A stretch of 64,000 bases of DNA from Amycolatopsis sp. CA-230715 (GTDB taxonomy: Bacteria; Actinomycetota; Actinomycetes; Mycobacteriales; Pseudonocardiaceae): assembly GCF_018736145.1 (NCBI RefSeq), contig NZ_CP059997.1, positions 9,795,501 to 9,859,500 of the forward strand, read 5' to 3'. Of this stretch, positions 47,222-55,539 are shown one piece after another; the first letter of the stretch is position 1; each line of letters opens with the position of its first letter. A program made the translations under genes and the position numbers. Under the pieces are notes generated by a model. The model was given only the letters and a program-made list of their open reading frames with translations. It searched no databases and was not told the origin of the DNA.

Positions 47222-48108
47222 GCATCGTTGATGCGGAAGCCACCACCGGCATCGACGAGGCCCCGCCGGGCAAGCCGATGGGCTTGCTCCGGCGCGCCTG
47301 GTCCTTCCCGCGCGCGAAGATCGGCGTCGCGCTCACCGCGGTGGTCGTGCTCGTCGCGGTGCTCGGCCCGTGGCTCGGCCCGCTGCTCACCGGGTACTCC
47401 ACCACCGAGTTCGCCGGGCGGCCGTTCAAGCACGAGGGCGTGCTCGGCACCGACGGCCTCGGCAGGGACGTGCTCACGAGATTCCTCAGTGGAGGGTCGA
47501 CGCTGCTGCTCTACGCCGTGCTCGCGACCGCGGTCGGCGTGATCGCCGGTACCGTGCTCGGCATGCTCGCCGGGTACAGCGGCGGCAAGCTCGACAGCGT
47601 CCTCATGCGAGCCAACGACGTGCTGCTTTCCTTTCCCCAGCTGGTGTTCGCGCTGCTCGCGATCGCGATGCTCGGCCCGCAGGGCTGGCTGCTCGTGGTC
47701 GTCATCGGCGTCACGCACGCGCCCCGTGTGGCGCGCGTGGCACGGCAGGCGACGGTGGCGGTGCGCGGTCACGACTACGTGAAGGCCGCGCGGATGTACG
47801 CGGTGCCGCGCGGGCAGATCCTGCTGCGCGAGGTGCTGCCGAACATCACCGGCCCGCTGATGGTGGAGCTGGGTCTGCGCCTGACCTACTCGATCGGCTA
47901 CATCGCGTCACTGTCGTTCCTCGGGCTCGGCGTCCAGCCGCCCGCGGCCGACTGGGGGCTGATGATCAACGAGAACCGGATCGCGCTGGTCATCCAGCCG
48001 TGGGGCGTGCTGCTGCCGGTGGCCGCGATCGCGGTGCTGACCGTCGGCACGAACCTGATCACCGACGCGCTCGCGTCGGCCGCGACGGGAAGGGGCACCG
48101 ATGACTGA
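47218..48108 (+). CDS. ABC transporter permease (DppC-like)
   Basis: A 296-residue permease with about six helices. It has the DppC-type extracellular segment HEGVLGTDGLGRDVLTRFL (about residues 74-92) and the EAA loop VKAARMYAVPRGQILLREVLPN (about 188-209). GLGVQPPAADWGLMINE near the C terminus is also characteristic. Overlaps on both sides (ATGA upstream, 8 bp with the ATPase downstream) show tight coupling. Confidence 0.92.
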   Translation: MSIVDAEATTGIDEAPPGKPMGLLRRAWSFPRAKIGVALTAVVVLVAVLGPWLGPLLTGYSTTEFAGRPFKHEGVLGTDGLGRDVLTRFLSGGSTLLLYAVLATAVGVIAGTVLGMLAGYSGGKLDSVLMRANDVLLSFPQLVFALLAIAMLGPQGWLLVVVIGVTHAPRVARVARQATVAVRGHDYVKAARMYAVPRGQILLREVLPNITGPLMVELGLRLTYSIGYIASLSFLGLGVQPPAADWGLMINENRIALVIQPWGVLLPVAAIAVLTVGTNLITDALASAATGRGTDD

Positions 48109-49681
48109 CGCCGCGCTGACGGTTTCCGGGCTCGAGATCGCCGCGCTCACCGGAACCCCGATCCTGCGCGGAGTCTCCTACGAGATCGCGCCGGGCGAGG
48201 TGCTCGCACTCGTCGGCGAATCGGGGTCCGGTAAGACGACCGCGGGCCTCGCGGCGCTGGGCCACTTCCGGCGCGGCCTCGCACCCACCGGGGGCACGGT
48301 CACCATCCGGCCGCGCGACGGTGACCCCGTCGACGTGCTCGCACTGTCCGAACGGGACCGCCGCGCTCTGCGCGGGCGCACGGTGTCCTACATCCCGCAG
48401 GACCCGGCGCTGTCGCTGAACCCCGGCCTGCGGATCGGCGTCCAGATCGCGGAGGTGCTCGAAACCCACCACACCGGACAGTCCGAACAGGACAGAGCGG
48501 CGCGGGTGGCCGAGGTGCTGGCCGAGGTCGGGCTGCCCGGCAACGCCGCGTACCGGAAGCGGTACCCGCACCAGCTCTCCGGTGGCCAGCAGCAGCGGGT
48601 CGGCATCGCGATGGCGTTCGCCTGCCGTCCGGCGGTGGTGGTACTGGACGAACCGACCACCGGGCTCGACGTGACGACCCAGGCGCTGGTGCTGGACACC
48701 ATCGGCTCGCTGGCCGCCGAGCACGGGGTGGCGTCGCTCTACATCACCCACGATCTCGCGGTCGTCGGCCAGATCGCCGACCGGGTCGCGGTGATGTACC
48801 GCGGTGAGATCGTCGAATCCGGGCAGGCGCGGGAAGTCCTGCACCAGCCCCGGCACGCCTACACCCGACGGCTCGTCGACGCCGTGCCCGATATCGACGG
48901 CGACGGCACCCAGCGCGAGGAGAACCCCGGCGCGCCGCTGCTCGCCGCGAAGGACATTTCGGTCGCCTACGGCGGGCACGAAGTGCTGCGGGGGGTCGAT
49001 TTTTCCCTCGCACCCGGGGAAAGCCTGCTACTGCTCGGCGAGTCGGGATCGGGGAAGACCACGCTTTCGCAGTGCGTGTCCGGTTTGAACACCCGCTACG
49101 CCGGTTCGGTCGAACTGGACGGGGTCGCGCTGGCACCGTCCACCGCGGACCGGACCGCGGGGCAACGGCGCGACATCCAGTACGTGTTCCAGAGCCCGTT
49201 CTCGTCGCTGAACCCGCGCCGCACCATCGCGCGCTCGGTCGAGGTCCCGCTCGCGCGGCTGACCGGGCTGCCGAAGGCGAGCAGGCGCGAGCGGGTCGCC
49301 GAGGTGCTCGACCGGGTGCGCCTGCGGCCGTCGCTCGCGCACCGGCTCCCCGACCAGCTCAGTGGCGGCGAACGCCAGCGCGCCGCGATCGCCCGCGCGC
49401 TCGTCACCACGCCGAGGGTGCTGGTGTGCGACGAGGTGACGAGCGCGCTCGACGTGTCCGTCCAGGCCACGATCCTCGACCTGCTGGCGGAACTGCGCGA
49501 AGAGCTCGGCATGGCGATGGTGTTCGTGACGCACAACATCGCCCTCGCGCGCCACGTCGCCGACCGCGTCGCGGTCCTCGACGGCGGGACGATCGTGGAG
49601 ACCGGGACGGTCGCCGACGTGCTCGCCGCACCGTCCCACCCCTACACGCGCGAACTCCTCGAGAACACCCCTAGGCTGTAG
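48101..49681 (+). CDS. Fused dual ATPase of ABC importer (DppD-DppF)
   Basis: A 526-residue protein carrying two complete ABC cassettes. The first (about residues 1-255) has GESGSGKTTAG, LSGGQQQR and VVVLDEPTTGLD; the second (about 280-520) has GESGSGKTTLS, LSGGERQR and VLVCDEVTSALD. Both have the H-loop His (YITHD and FVTHN) and the oligopeptide-type C-terminal segment (HAYTRRLVDAVP and HPYTRELLENTP). With the binding protein and two permeases this makes a full importer from single genes, all in the carnitine operon. Confidence 0.94.
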   Translation: MTDAALTVSGLEIAALTGTPILRGVSYEIAPGEVLALVGESGSGKTTAGLAALGHFRRGLAPTGGTVTIRPRDGDPVDVLALSERDRRALRGRTVSYIPQDPALSLNPGLRIGVQIAEVLETHHTGQSEQDRAARVAEVLAEVGLPGNAAYRKRYPHQLSGGQQQRVGIAMAFACRPAVVVLDEPTTGLDVTTQALVLDTIGSLAAEHGVASLYITHDLAVVGQIADRVAVMYRGEIVESGQAREVLHQPRHAYTRRLVDAVPDIDGDGTQREENPGAPLLAAKDISVAYGGHEVLRGVDFSLAPGESLLLLGESGSGKTTLSQCVSGLNTRYAGSVELDGVALAPSTADRTAGQRRDIQYVFQSPFSSLNPRRTIARSVEVPLARLTGLPKASRRERVAEVLDRVRLRPSLAHRLPDQLSGGERQRAAIARALVTTPRVLVCDEVTSALDVSVQATILDLLAELREELGMAMVFVTHNIALARHVADRVAVLDGGTIVETGTVADVLAAPSHPYTRELLENTPRL

Positions 49682-49684
49682 CAC

Positions 49685-50809
49685 GTGAAGATCCACGGGA
49701 CCGTCGAACCAGGATTCGAACCCGTCCGCGAGGTGTTCGCGCAGCAGCTCGCGGACTCGCTCGGCGGCGGCGCGTTCGCGGTGCTGCGGCGCGGTGTGCC
49801 GGTCGTGGACCTGTGGGCGGGACTGGCCGATCCGCGCACCGACGTGCCGTGGCGCCGCGACACGCTGGCGCCGTTGTTCTCCGGTACCAAGGGAATCGCC
49901 GCGACCGTGGTGGCCGCGCTCGTCGGCCGCGGCATGCTCGACCACGAGGAGCGGGTCGCCACCTACTGGCCCGAATTCGCCGCCGCGGGCAAGGGCGACG
50001 TGCGGGTGCACCACATCATGGCGCACACCGTCGGCCTCCCCTACGTCGATCCGGAACCCGATGGCGCGTTCGCGGTGTTCGACAACGACGCGAACGCGGC
50101 CGCGCTCGCGAGGCAGACACCGTTGTGGGAACCGGGAACCAAGGTCGGCTACCACGCGCTGACCTACGGCTACCTGGTCGCCGAGCTGGTCCGGCGCGCC
50201 ACCGGGCGGCGCCTTGGCACGCTCGTCCGCGAGCTGGTCACCGAGCCCTACCAGCTCGACCTGCACCTGGGCACCCCCGCCGAACTGGACGAGCGCGTCG
50301 CCTGGGTGGTCCGCTCGCCGGACTACCGGATCAGCACGTTCCTGCACGACGAGAAGCGCCGCGGGACGATCGACCGGATGTACCGGCTGCTGCTGTCCGA
50401 AGAGGACTTCCCCAACGCACCCGAGTTCCGCAGGGCCGAGCACGCCGGTGCCACCGGGATCGGCACCGCGCGCGCGATGGCCCGCCTCTACGACCTGCTC
50501 GGCGCGGGCAGGATGATCCCGGTGGCCGGGCTGGAAAAGGCGATGCGCACCTTCTCCGACGGCTTCGACGCGCTCAACGACCGCCCTGTCCACTTCGGAC
50601 TCGGCTTCGAGCTGCCCGACGTCGTCGGCACCTACGGCCCGGTGTCCGTCGCGTTCGGGCACTCCGGCGCAGGCGGCGGGCGGCACGGGAGCTGGCCGCT
50701 GCACCACGTCGGCTTTTCGTTCGTGACCAACGAAATGCGCTCGGAGGACCAGGACGGTCGTGCCCGGCTGCTGCTGGAAGTCCTGCACGAACAACTGCTG
50801 GCGCGCTGA
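49685..50809 (+). CDS. Serine hydrolase, beta-lactamase/EstB-like (family VIII esterase)
   Basis: A 374-residue class-C-beta-lactamase-like protein. The nucleophile motif S-x-x-K is SGTK (about residue 63), the Tyr motif is YHALTYG (about 160), and HSGAGGG replaces the KTG box. There is no signal peptide, so it is cytosolic and probably an esterase rather than a lactamase. GTG starts three bases after the ATPase stop, making it the last gene of the carnitine operon. Hydrolysis of imported acylcarnitine or a similar ester is a plausible role but is inferred only from context. Confidence 0.87.
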   Translation: MKIHGTVEPGFEPVREVFAQQLADSLGGGAFAVLRRGVPVVDLWAGLADPRTDVPWRRDTLAPLFSGTKGIAATVVAALVGRGMLDHEERVATYWPEFAAAGKGDVRVHHIMAHTVGLPYVDPEPDGAFAVFDNDANAAALARQTPLWEPGTKVGYHALTYGYLVAELVRRATGRRLGTLVRELVTEPYQLDLHLGTPAELDERVAWVVRSPDYRISTFLHDEKRRGTIDRMYRLLLSEEDFPNAPEFRRAEHAGATGIGTARAMARLYDLLGAGRMIPVAGLEKAMRTFSDGFDALNDRPVHFGLGFELPDVVGTYGPVSVAFGHSGAGGGRHGSWPLHHVGFSFVTNEMRSEDQDGRARLLLEVLHEQLLAR

Positions 50810-50834
50810 GCGCGCCGCCCTCGCCGCCCCAGAA

Positions 50835-50857
50835 CTGTCGGTCCGCCGAGGTAATGT
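50835..50857 (+). promoter_or_regulatory. PafBC-type DNA-damage promoter
   Basis: CTGTCGGTC-N8-TAATGT fits TTGTCRGTG-N8-TANNNT with changes only at the two ends of the -35 element. It lies downstream of the operon's last gene and directly ahead of a short terminator-bounded unit. The bases after the -10 repeat those after the promoter at 27127. Confidence 0.5.
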
Positions 50858-50863
50858 TGAATC

Positions 50864-50906
50864 AAGGGCTCCCCTAGGCGGGCGAACGGTACCGTTCGCC
50901 CGTTTT
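50864..50906 (+). ncRNA. Candidate damage-inducible small RNA
   Basis: Transcription from the promoter at 50835-50857 would begin near 50864 and meet a perfect 24-base palindrome CGGGCGAACGGT/ACCGTTCGCCCG (50879-50902) followed by TTTT. The product would be about 43 bases: AATCAAGGGCTCCCCT then the hairpin. The region lies between convergent genes, and no reading frame fits. The hairpin may also serve as terminator for the carnitine operon. The 5' part is shared with the site at 27127, suggesting a family. Existence of the RNA is inferred. Confidence 0.4.
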
Positions 50907-51010
50907 CCTGTGATCCAACCGGTCTCGCGGGGCGCCTGTCCTCGTGTTTTTCGGTGACAGGCACCCTTGGACGTTCCCGAAGAGCGGCGCTGTATAGATC
51001 GTTATACAGG

Positions 51011-52165
51011 CTACTGTGCCGAGACCGCGCCTTCCGGACGGGCGGGACGCAGGGCGGGAACGCCGTCGAGCAGCCCCCTGCTCGCGAGCACGGGCCGCAC
51101 CCCCTCGCCGAACCAGTACGCCTCTTCGAGATGCGGATACCCGGACAGCACGAACTCTTCGACGCCGTGCGCGTGGTACTCCTCGATCAGGTCCGCGACC
51201 TCCTCGTGGCTGCCGACCAGCGCGGTCCCGGCGCCGCCGCGCACCAGCCCGACCCCGGCCCACAGGTTCGGGTGGATCTCGAGCCCGCGCACCCCGGCGT
51301 CCAGCGCGCCGCCGTGCAGCGCCACCATCCGGCGCTGCCCCACCGACCCGCTCGCCGCGAGCTGCTGCTGTGCCTTCGCCACCTGGTCCGGGCTGAGCGC
51401 GTCGAGCATCTTCTGCGCCTCCGCCCACGCTTCCGCCGAGGTGTCGCGGGAGATCGTGTGCAACCGGACACCGAAGCGGACCGTGCGGCCCTGCTCCTCG
51501 GCCAGTTCGCGCACCTTCCCGATCTTTTCCGCGACCTGCGACGGCGGTTCGCCCCAGGTGAGGTAGACGTCGGCGTGCCGCGCGGCGACGGGAAGCGCGG
51601 CGGGCGAGGAGCCGCCGAAATAGACCTCCGGCACCGGATCCGGCGCGGCCAGCGTCGTCGCCCCTTCGACCTCGAGGTGCTCGCCCGCGAAGTCGAACGG
51701 CTCGCCGGACCACACGCCCCGCAGGATCGACAGGAACTCCCCGGTCCGCGCGTAGCGCGCGTCGTGGTCGTGCCAGTCGCCGAACCGCCGCTGCTCCACC
51801 GCGTCGCCGCCGGTGACGATGTTGAGCAGCAGCCTGCCCCGCGAGATCCGCTGGTAGGTGCCCGCCATCTGGGCTGCCAGCGTCGGCGAGATGACACCCG
51901 GGCGGAACGCGACCAGGAACTTCAGCCGGTTCGTCTCCCTGATCAGCGCGGCGGTGGTCAGCCAGGCGTCCTCGCACCAGGTGCCGGTGGGCGTCAACGC
52001 ACCTTCGAATCCCAGTTGCTCGGCCGCGCGGGCGATCTGGGCGAGGTAGTCGATGTCCGGGGGCCGCTGCGCCGCCGGGCCGAGCGACCGGTTGGCGTGG
52101 AAGCGTTCCACGATCGTCCGGCCGTCGCCGGTGGTGGGCAGGAACCAGTGCAGCCGCACGCTCAT
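51011..52165 (-). CDS. ssuD: Alkanesulfonate monooxygenase
   Basis: A 384-residue FMNH2-dependent LLM enzyme that releases sulfite from alkanesulfonates. The N terminus VRLHWFLPTTGDGRTI, GALTPTGTWCEDAW, LVAFRPGVISPTLAAQM, RGRLLLNIVTGGD and YFGGSSPAA are SsuD hallmarks. The C-terminal LSGYPHLEEAYWFGEGVRP is also standard. It is the last gene of the ssuCBAD operon, 22 bp after ssuA. The FMN reductase SsuE is not in the window. Confidence 0.95.
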   Translation of the reverse strand: MSVRLHWFLPTTGDGRTIVERFHANRSLGPAAQRPPDIDYLAQIARAAEQLGFEGALTPTGTWCEDAWLTTAALIRETNRLKFLVAFRPGVISPTLAAQMAGTYQRISRGRLLLNIVTGGDAVEQRRFGDWHDHDARYARTGEFLSILRGVWSGEPFDFAGEHLEVEGATTLAAPDPVPEVYFGGSSPAALPVAARHADVYLTWGEPPSQVAEKIGKVRELAEEQGRTVRFGVRLHTISRDTSAEAWAEAQKMLDALSPDQVAKAQQQLAASGSVGQRRMVALHGGALDAGVRGLEIHPNLWAGVGLVRGGAGTALVGSHEEVADLIEEYHAHGVEEFVLSGYPHLEEAYWFGEGVRPVLASRGLLDGVPALRPARPEGAVSAQ

Positions 52166-52187
52166 CTCATCACTCCACAGTAGACAG

Positions 52188-53201
52188 TCAGGGGTTGCCG
52201 ACGGCGGCGAGCGCCTCGGCGTACCGCTTGTCGACGAGCGCGGCGAAGTCGACCTTGCCCGGCAGGATCTTGTCGTCGCTGAACGCGTCGGCGAGTTCCT
52301 GTTCCGAGCGCGTGACCGCGTCGTCGAGCGGCACCGGCAGCTCCACGCCGCGCTCGGCGGCGGCCGCGGCGACCTCCGGCTTCAGCCCGGTCTCGGCGGC
52401 CCACGCCTTCGCCCATTCGGCGCGATGGGTGTTCGCCCACAACCTGGCCTTGGCCACGCGCGTCACGTAGTCGCGCAGCGCGGTGTTCCGGCCGGGATCG
52501 GCGAGCGCCTCCTTCCCCGCCACGTCGAAGACGTACCCGTTGGCCACGCCACGGCCATCGACGAGCGCCCGCGCGTGCGTTTCGAGCTGCGCCTGCGCGG
52601 TGTAGGGGTCCCAGACCGCCCATGCGTCGATCTGGTGCTGGTTGAACGCGGCGTACGCCTCGGACGGCTGCAGGAACGACAGCTTGACGTCCTTTGTGGA
52701 CAGTCCGGCCCTGCGCAGCGAGTACAGCACCTGGCCGTGCGCGGAACTGCCCTTCGCCACGCCGATCGTCTTGCCCCGCAGATCGGCGCCGGTCTTCAGC
52801 GGCGAGTCCGAGGGCACGAGGATCGCGTCGTCCTCGACCGGTCCCTTGGCGACGCCGACCGCGGCGATCTTGGCGTGCGCGCCCGCGGCGAAGATAGGCG
52901 GCGTGTTGCCCACCCTGCCGACGTCGATCGCGTTCGCCGACGCCGCTTCGAGCAACGGCGGCCCCGAGGTGAAGGTGGACCATTCGATCTTGTACGGCAC
53001 GTCGGCGAGCAGGCCCGCGGCGGTGAGCAGGGATTTCGCGCCGCCCTTCTGGTCACCGACCTTCAGGGTCACCTTCGCCAGCTCGGCCTTGCTCACCTCG
53101 GCTGGCACCGGCGCGGCACCGGGCTGGCTCGCGCCGCACGCGGCGACGCCCGCCGCGGCGAGGACGGCCGCGAACACCGCACTCCAGTTACGCGAACGCA
53201 T
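52188..53201 (-). CDS. ssuA: Aliphatic sulfonate ABC transporter substrate-binding protein
   Basis: A 337-residue lipoprotein: signal peptide with lipobox AGVAAC (Cys about residue 22). The binding-protein core begins TLKVGDQKGGAKSLLTAAG and contains VDVGRVGNTPPIFAA-like ligand strands and FNQHQIDAWAVWDPYTA, characteristic of SsuA. It overlaps ssuB by 14 bp. Confidence 0.94.
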   Translation of the reverse strand: MRSRNWSAVFAAVLAAAGVAACGASQPGAAPVPAEVSKAELAKVTLKVGDQKGGAKSLLTAAGLLADVPYKIEWSTFTSGPPLLEAASANAIDVGRVGNTPPIFAAGAHAKIAAVGVAKGPVEDDAILVPSDSPLKTGADLRGKTIGVAKGSSAHGQVLYSLRRAGLSTKDVKLSFLQPSEAYAAFNQHQIDAWAVWDPYTAQAQLETHARALVDGRGVANGYVFDVAGKEALADPGRNTALRDYVTRVAKARLWANTHRAEWAKAWAAETGLKPEVAAAAAERGVELPVPLDDAVTRSEQELADAFSDDKILPGKVDFAALVDKRYAEALAAVGNP

Positions 53202-53889
53202 CTTCGGACACTCCCAAATCGGTCAGCACACGGGCACGGACATCGAAGTGCTCGGCCAGCCGCCGTGGCCGGGGGTGGCCGAGCAGGTGCTCGGCGACGA
53301 TCCGGCCGTCGTCGAGCACGAGGACGCGGTCGGCGAGCAGCAGCGCCTCGTCGACGTCGTGGGTGACCAGCAGCACCGACGGGGAATGGCGGCGCCACAG
53401 GTCTTCGACGAGGCGGTGCATCGTCAGCCGGGTGAGGGCGTCGAGTGCCCCGAACGGCTCGTCGAGCAACAGCAGATCGGGCTCGCGCACCAACGCCCTG
53501 GCAAGGGAAAGCCGCTGCGCTTCACCACCGGACAGGGTGCGCGGCCAGTCGTCGGCGTGCTCGGCGAGCCGGACTTCGTCGAGCGCGCGCACCGCCCGCT
53601 CCCGGTTCGCGTCCGGCGTGTGCAGCCCCAGCACGACGTTCCGCCAGACGCGCCGCCACGGCAGCAGCCTCGGCTGCTGGAAGGCGACCGACACGGTGCC
53701 GTCCACCTCGGCCGCACCTTCGATGTCGCGGTCCAGCCGGGCGAGCACCCGCAGCAGCGTCGACTTGCCGGACCCGCTCCGGCCGAGCAGTGCGACGAAC
53801 TCGCCCCGCGCGATGGTGAGATCGAGTCCGTTGAGGACGGTCCGGTCGCCGAACCGCTTGGTCAGGCCGGTGACCTTCACGCTCGCCAT
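53188..53889 (-). CDS. ssuB: Aliphatic sulfonate ABC transporter ATPase
   Basis: A 233-residue ATPase: Walker A GRSGSGKSTLL (about residues 36-46), Q-loop AFQQPRLLPWRRV, signature LSGGEAQR, Walker B LLLLDEPFGALDALTR and switch VTHDVDEALLLADRV. The style (LLPW in the Q-loop, DVDEA) is that of the nitrate/sulfonate/taurine group. It overlaps ssuC upstream and ssuA downstream by about 13 bp each. Confidence 0.95.
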   Translation of the reverse strand: MASVKVTGLTKRFGDRTVLNGLDLTIARGEFVALLGRSGSGKSTLLRVLARLDRDIEGAAEVDGTVSVAFQQPRLLPWRRVWRNVVLGLHTPDANRERAVRALDEVRLAEHADDWPRTLSGGEAQRLSLARALVREPDLLLLDEPFGALDALTRLTMHRLVEDLWRRHSPSVLLVTHDVDEALLLADRVLVLDDGRIVAEHLLGHPRPRRLAEHFDVRARVLTDLGVSEDAFA

Positions 53890-54698
53890 CGCAACGCCCT
53901 CCGTTCGATGAGCCTCACCAGCGCGTCGGTCACCAGCCCGAGGATCGCGTACACCGCGAGGCCGACCACGATCACGTCGGTGCGCAGGAACTCGCGCGCG
54001 TTGTTGATCAGGTAGCCGAGCCCGGCGTCGGCGTTGACCGTCTCCCCCACGATCAGCGCGAGCCACGCGAGCCCGAGCGACTGCCGGAGGCCGACCAGCG
54101 CCGAGGGCAGGGCACCGGGCAGGACCACGTGCCAGAGCCGTTCGAGCCGGGTGAAGCCGAGCACGGTGGTGGCCTCGACGAGCTGACCGTCGACACCGCG
54201 GATCCCGGCGTGGGTGTTGAGGTACAGCGGGAACGCGACACCGAGCGCGACGAGCGCGATCTTCGGTTCTTCGCCGATCCCGAACCACAGGATGAACAGC
54301 GGGATGAGCCCGAGGAACGGCAGGGTGCGCAGCATCTGCACCGGCGGGTCGACGAGCGCTTCTCCCCAGCGGGAAAGCCCCGCGACGATGCCCAGCAGCA
54401 ATCCGGCCACCGCGCCGATGGCGAACCCGGCGCCGACTCTCGTGATGGACACCGCGAAGGCCGAGCCGAGTTCGCCGTCGGAGACGAGTTCCGCGCCCGC
54501 CTGCGCGACCGTCCACGGGGAGCTCAGCTTGTCCGGCGGCAGCACGCCGGTGCCGCCGGCCACCTGCCACACCGCGATGAGCGCGATCGGGCTGATCCAG
54601 CGGCGCAGGTCGGGGCGCCAGCGCCGGCGCACTCGCGGCGCGGGCGGGTCAGCGGCGGTTTCCGGGCGCGCGAGAACGCCCGTGGTGGAAATCGACAC
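53877..54698 (-). CDS. ssuC: Aliphatic sulfonate ABC transporter permease
   Basis: A 273-residue BPD_transp_1 permease with about six helices. RTLPFLGLIPLFILWFGIGEEPKIALVALG (about residues 122-151) and the EAA segment EATTVLGFTRLERLWHVVLPGALPS are typical of SsuC/TauC. The N-terminal ~30 residues are polar. First structural gene of the operon, 43 bp downstream of the leader peptide. Confidence 0.94.
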   Translation of the reverse strand: MSISTTGVLARPETAADPPAPRVRRRWRPDLRRWISPIALIAVWQVAGGTGVLPPDKLSSPWTVAQAGAELVSDGELGSAFAVSITRVGAGFAIGAVAGLLLGIVAGLSRWGEALVDPPVQMLRTLPFLGLIPLFILWFGIGEEPKIALVALGVAFPLYLNTHAGIRGVDGQLVEATTVLGFTRLERLWHVVLPGALPSALVGLRQSLGLAWLALIVGETVNADAGLGYLINNAREFLRTDVIVVGLAVYAILGLVTDALVRLIERRALRWRA

Positions 54699-54741
54699 GA
54701 TTTCTCCCGGGATTCGCCGAAAAAGGGAACGAACGGAAAAG

Positions 54742-54825
54742 TCAGCGGAGCGGCAGACAGACCGCGCTCGCCTGCTGCCGGAGGTCGACGTGCAGGCGGG
54801 ACACGAGGGGAATCCCGTTGCTCAT
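54742..54825 (-). CDS. Cysteine-containing leader peptide of the ssu operon
   Basis: A 27-residue open reading frame on the minus strand, starting at an ATG about 10 bases after a plausible -10 (AAGACT, with TTGACT as -35), so probably leaderless. The peptide contains SRLHVDL followed by SAVCLPL near its end. This matches the family of small actinobacterial leader peptides (RxHxDL...SAxC) found ahead of sulfur and cysteine genes. The single late cysteine suggests control by translation of that codon when cysteine is limiting. No clear terminator hairpin was seen before ssuC, so the mechanism is open. Confidence 0.8.
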   Translation of the reverse strand: MSNGIPLVSRLHVDLRQQASAVCLPLR

Positions 54826-55069
54826 ACCGGAAGTCTTCATCGCCGCGGCGCGCGGAGTCAACCAGCGGAACACGGCTCCCGGGATGTGAAACGCCGTCGC
54901 CGTAACGATCCCGCGTCACCGGTGAGGTCTCCGGCCCCATGGCCCGACACGTGGTACGCAAGTACCGTTGAGGCACTAGTTGCCACCGGACCCACCGCTC
55001 TTCGTTGTTCTGCCCGCTACCCGGCCGCTTCCGGATCTCCGCAGGCCCTTCTTTCGTTAGGAGCCAGCT

Positions 55070-55411
55070 ATGGCGGTGTTGCGGGACCTTCTCGTGGCAT
55101 ACCCCTGGCTGTGCGCGCTTGATCCCGACGTGCTACGCCGGCTGGATGTGGCAGAACTGGCCGACCCGCATCCCGCGGCGCTGGCGCTCGGCCCGACGGT
55201 GGTCGCCTACCTGCGTGACGCCCGCCATCGGCCGGGCCGGATCATGCTGTGCCAGGCGGTGTCGGCGGCCGCGATCGGGCCGGAGCGGATGGCCGCGCTG
55301 GCCGCCGCGGAGCGCGCGAACCCCGGCATCGTCCTGGTCGAGTACGCCCCTCCAGCTGAGCGGGATCGGGGCCGTGGAACGGATCCAGAGGACGCTGGCG
55401 GCGCCTCGTGA
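55070..55411 (+). CDS. Hypothetical protein
   Basis: A 113-residue Ala/Leu/Arg-rich protein preceded by AGGAG at good spacing. It is largely helical (VLRDLLVAYPWLCALDPDVLRRL, then AALALGPTVVAYLRDARHRPGRI and ERMAALAAAERANPGIVLVEY) and has no signal peptide or membrane helix. An inverted repeat GGTAC-gcaa-GTACC (54953-54966) lies about 100 bp upstream. No domain is recognised. Codon use resembles the neighbours. Confidence 0.65.
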   Translation: MAVLRDLLVAYPWLCALDPDVLRRLDVAELADPHPAALALGPTVVAYLRDARHRPGRIMLCQAVSAAAIGPERMAALAAAERANPGIVLVEYAPPAERDRGRGTDPEDAGGAS

Positions 55412-55539
55412 AAGCGGTGGTGCCCAGGTCTCCGCGCCGCACAACGCCGAACTCGAAGACCAACGCCATCCACCAGGCAGGCCAGTGGCGCGATCACAGT
55501 CGTTCCGGCGCACACGGCCCCACGCTTGTGATGGCCTGA

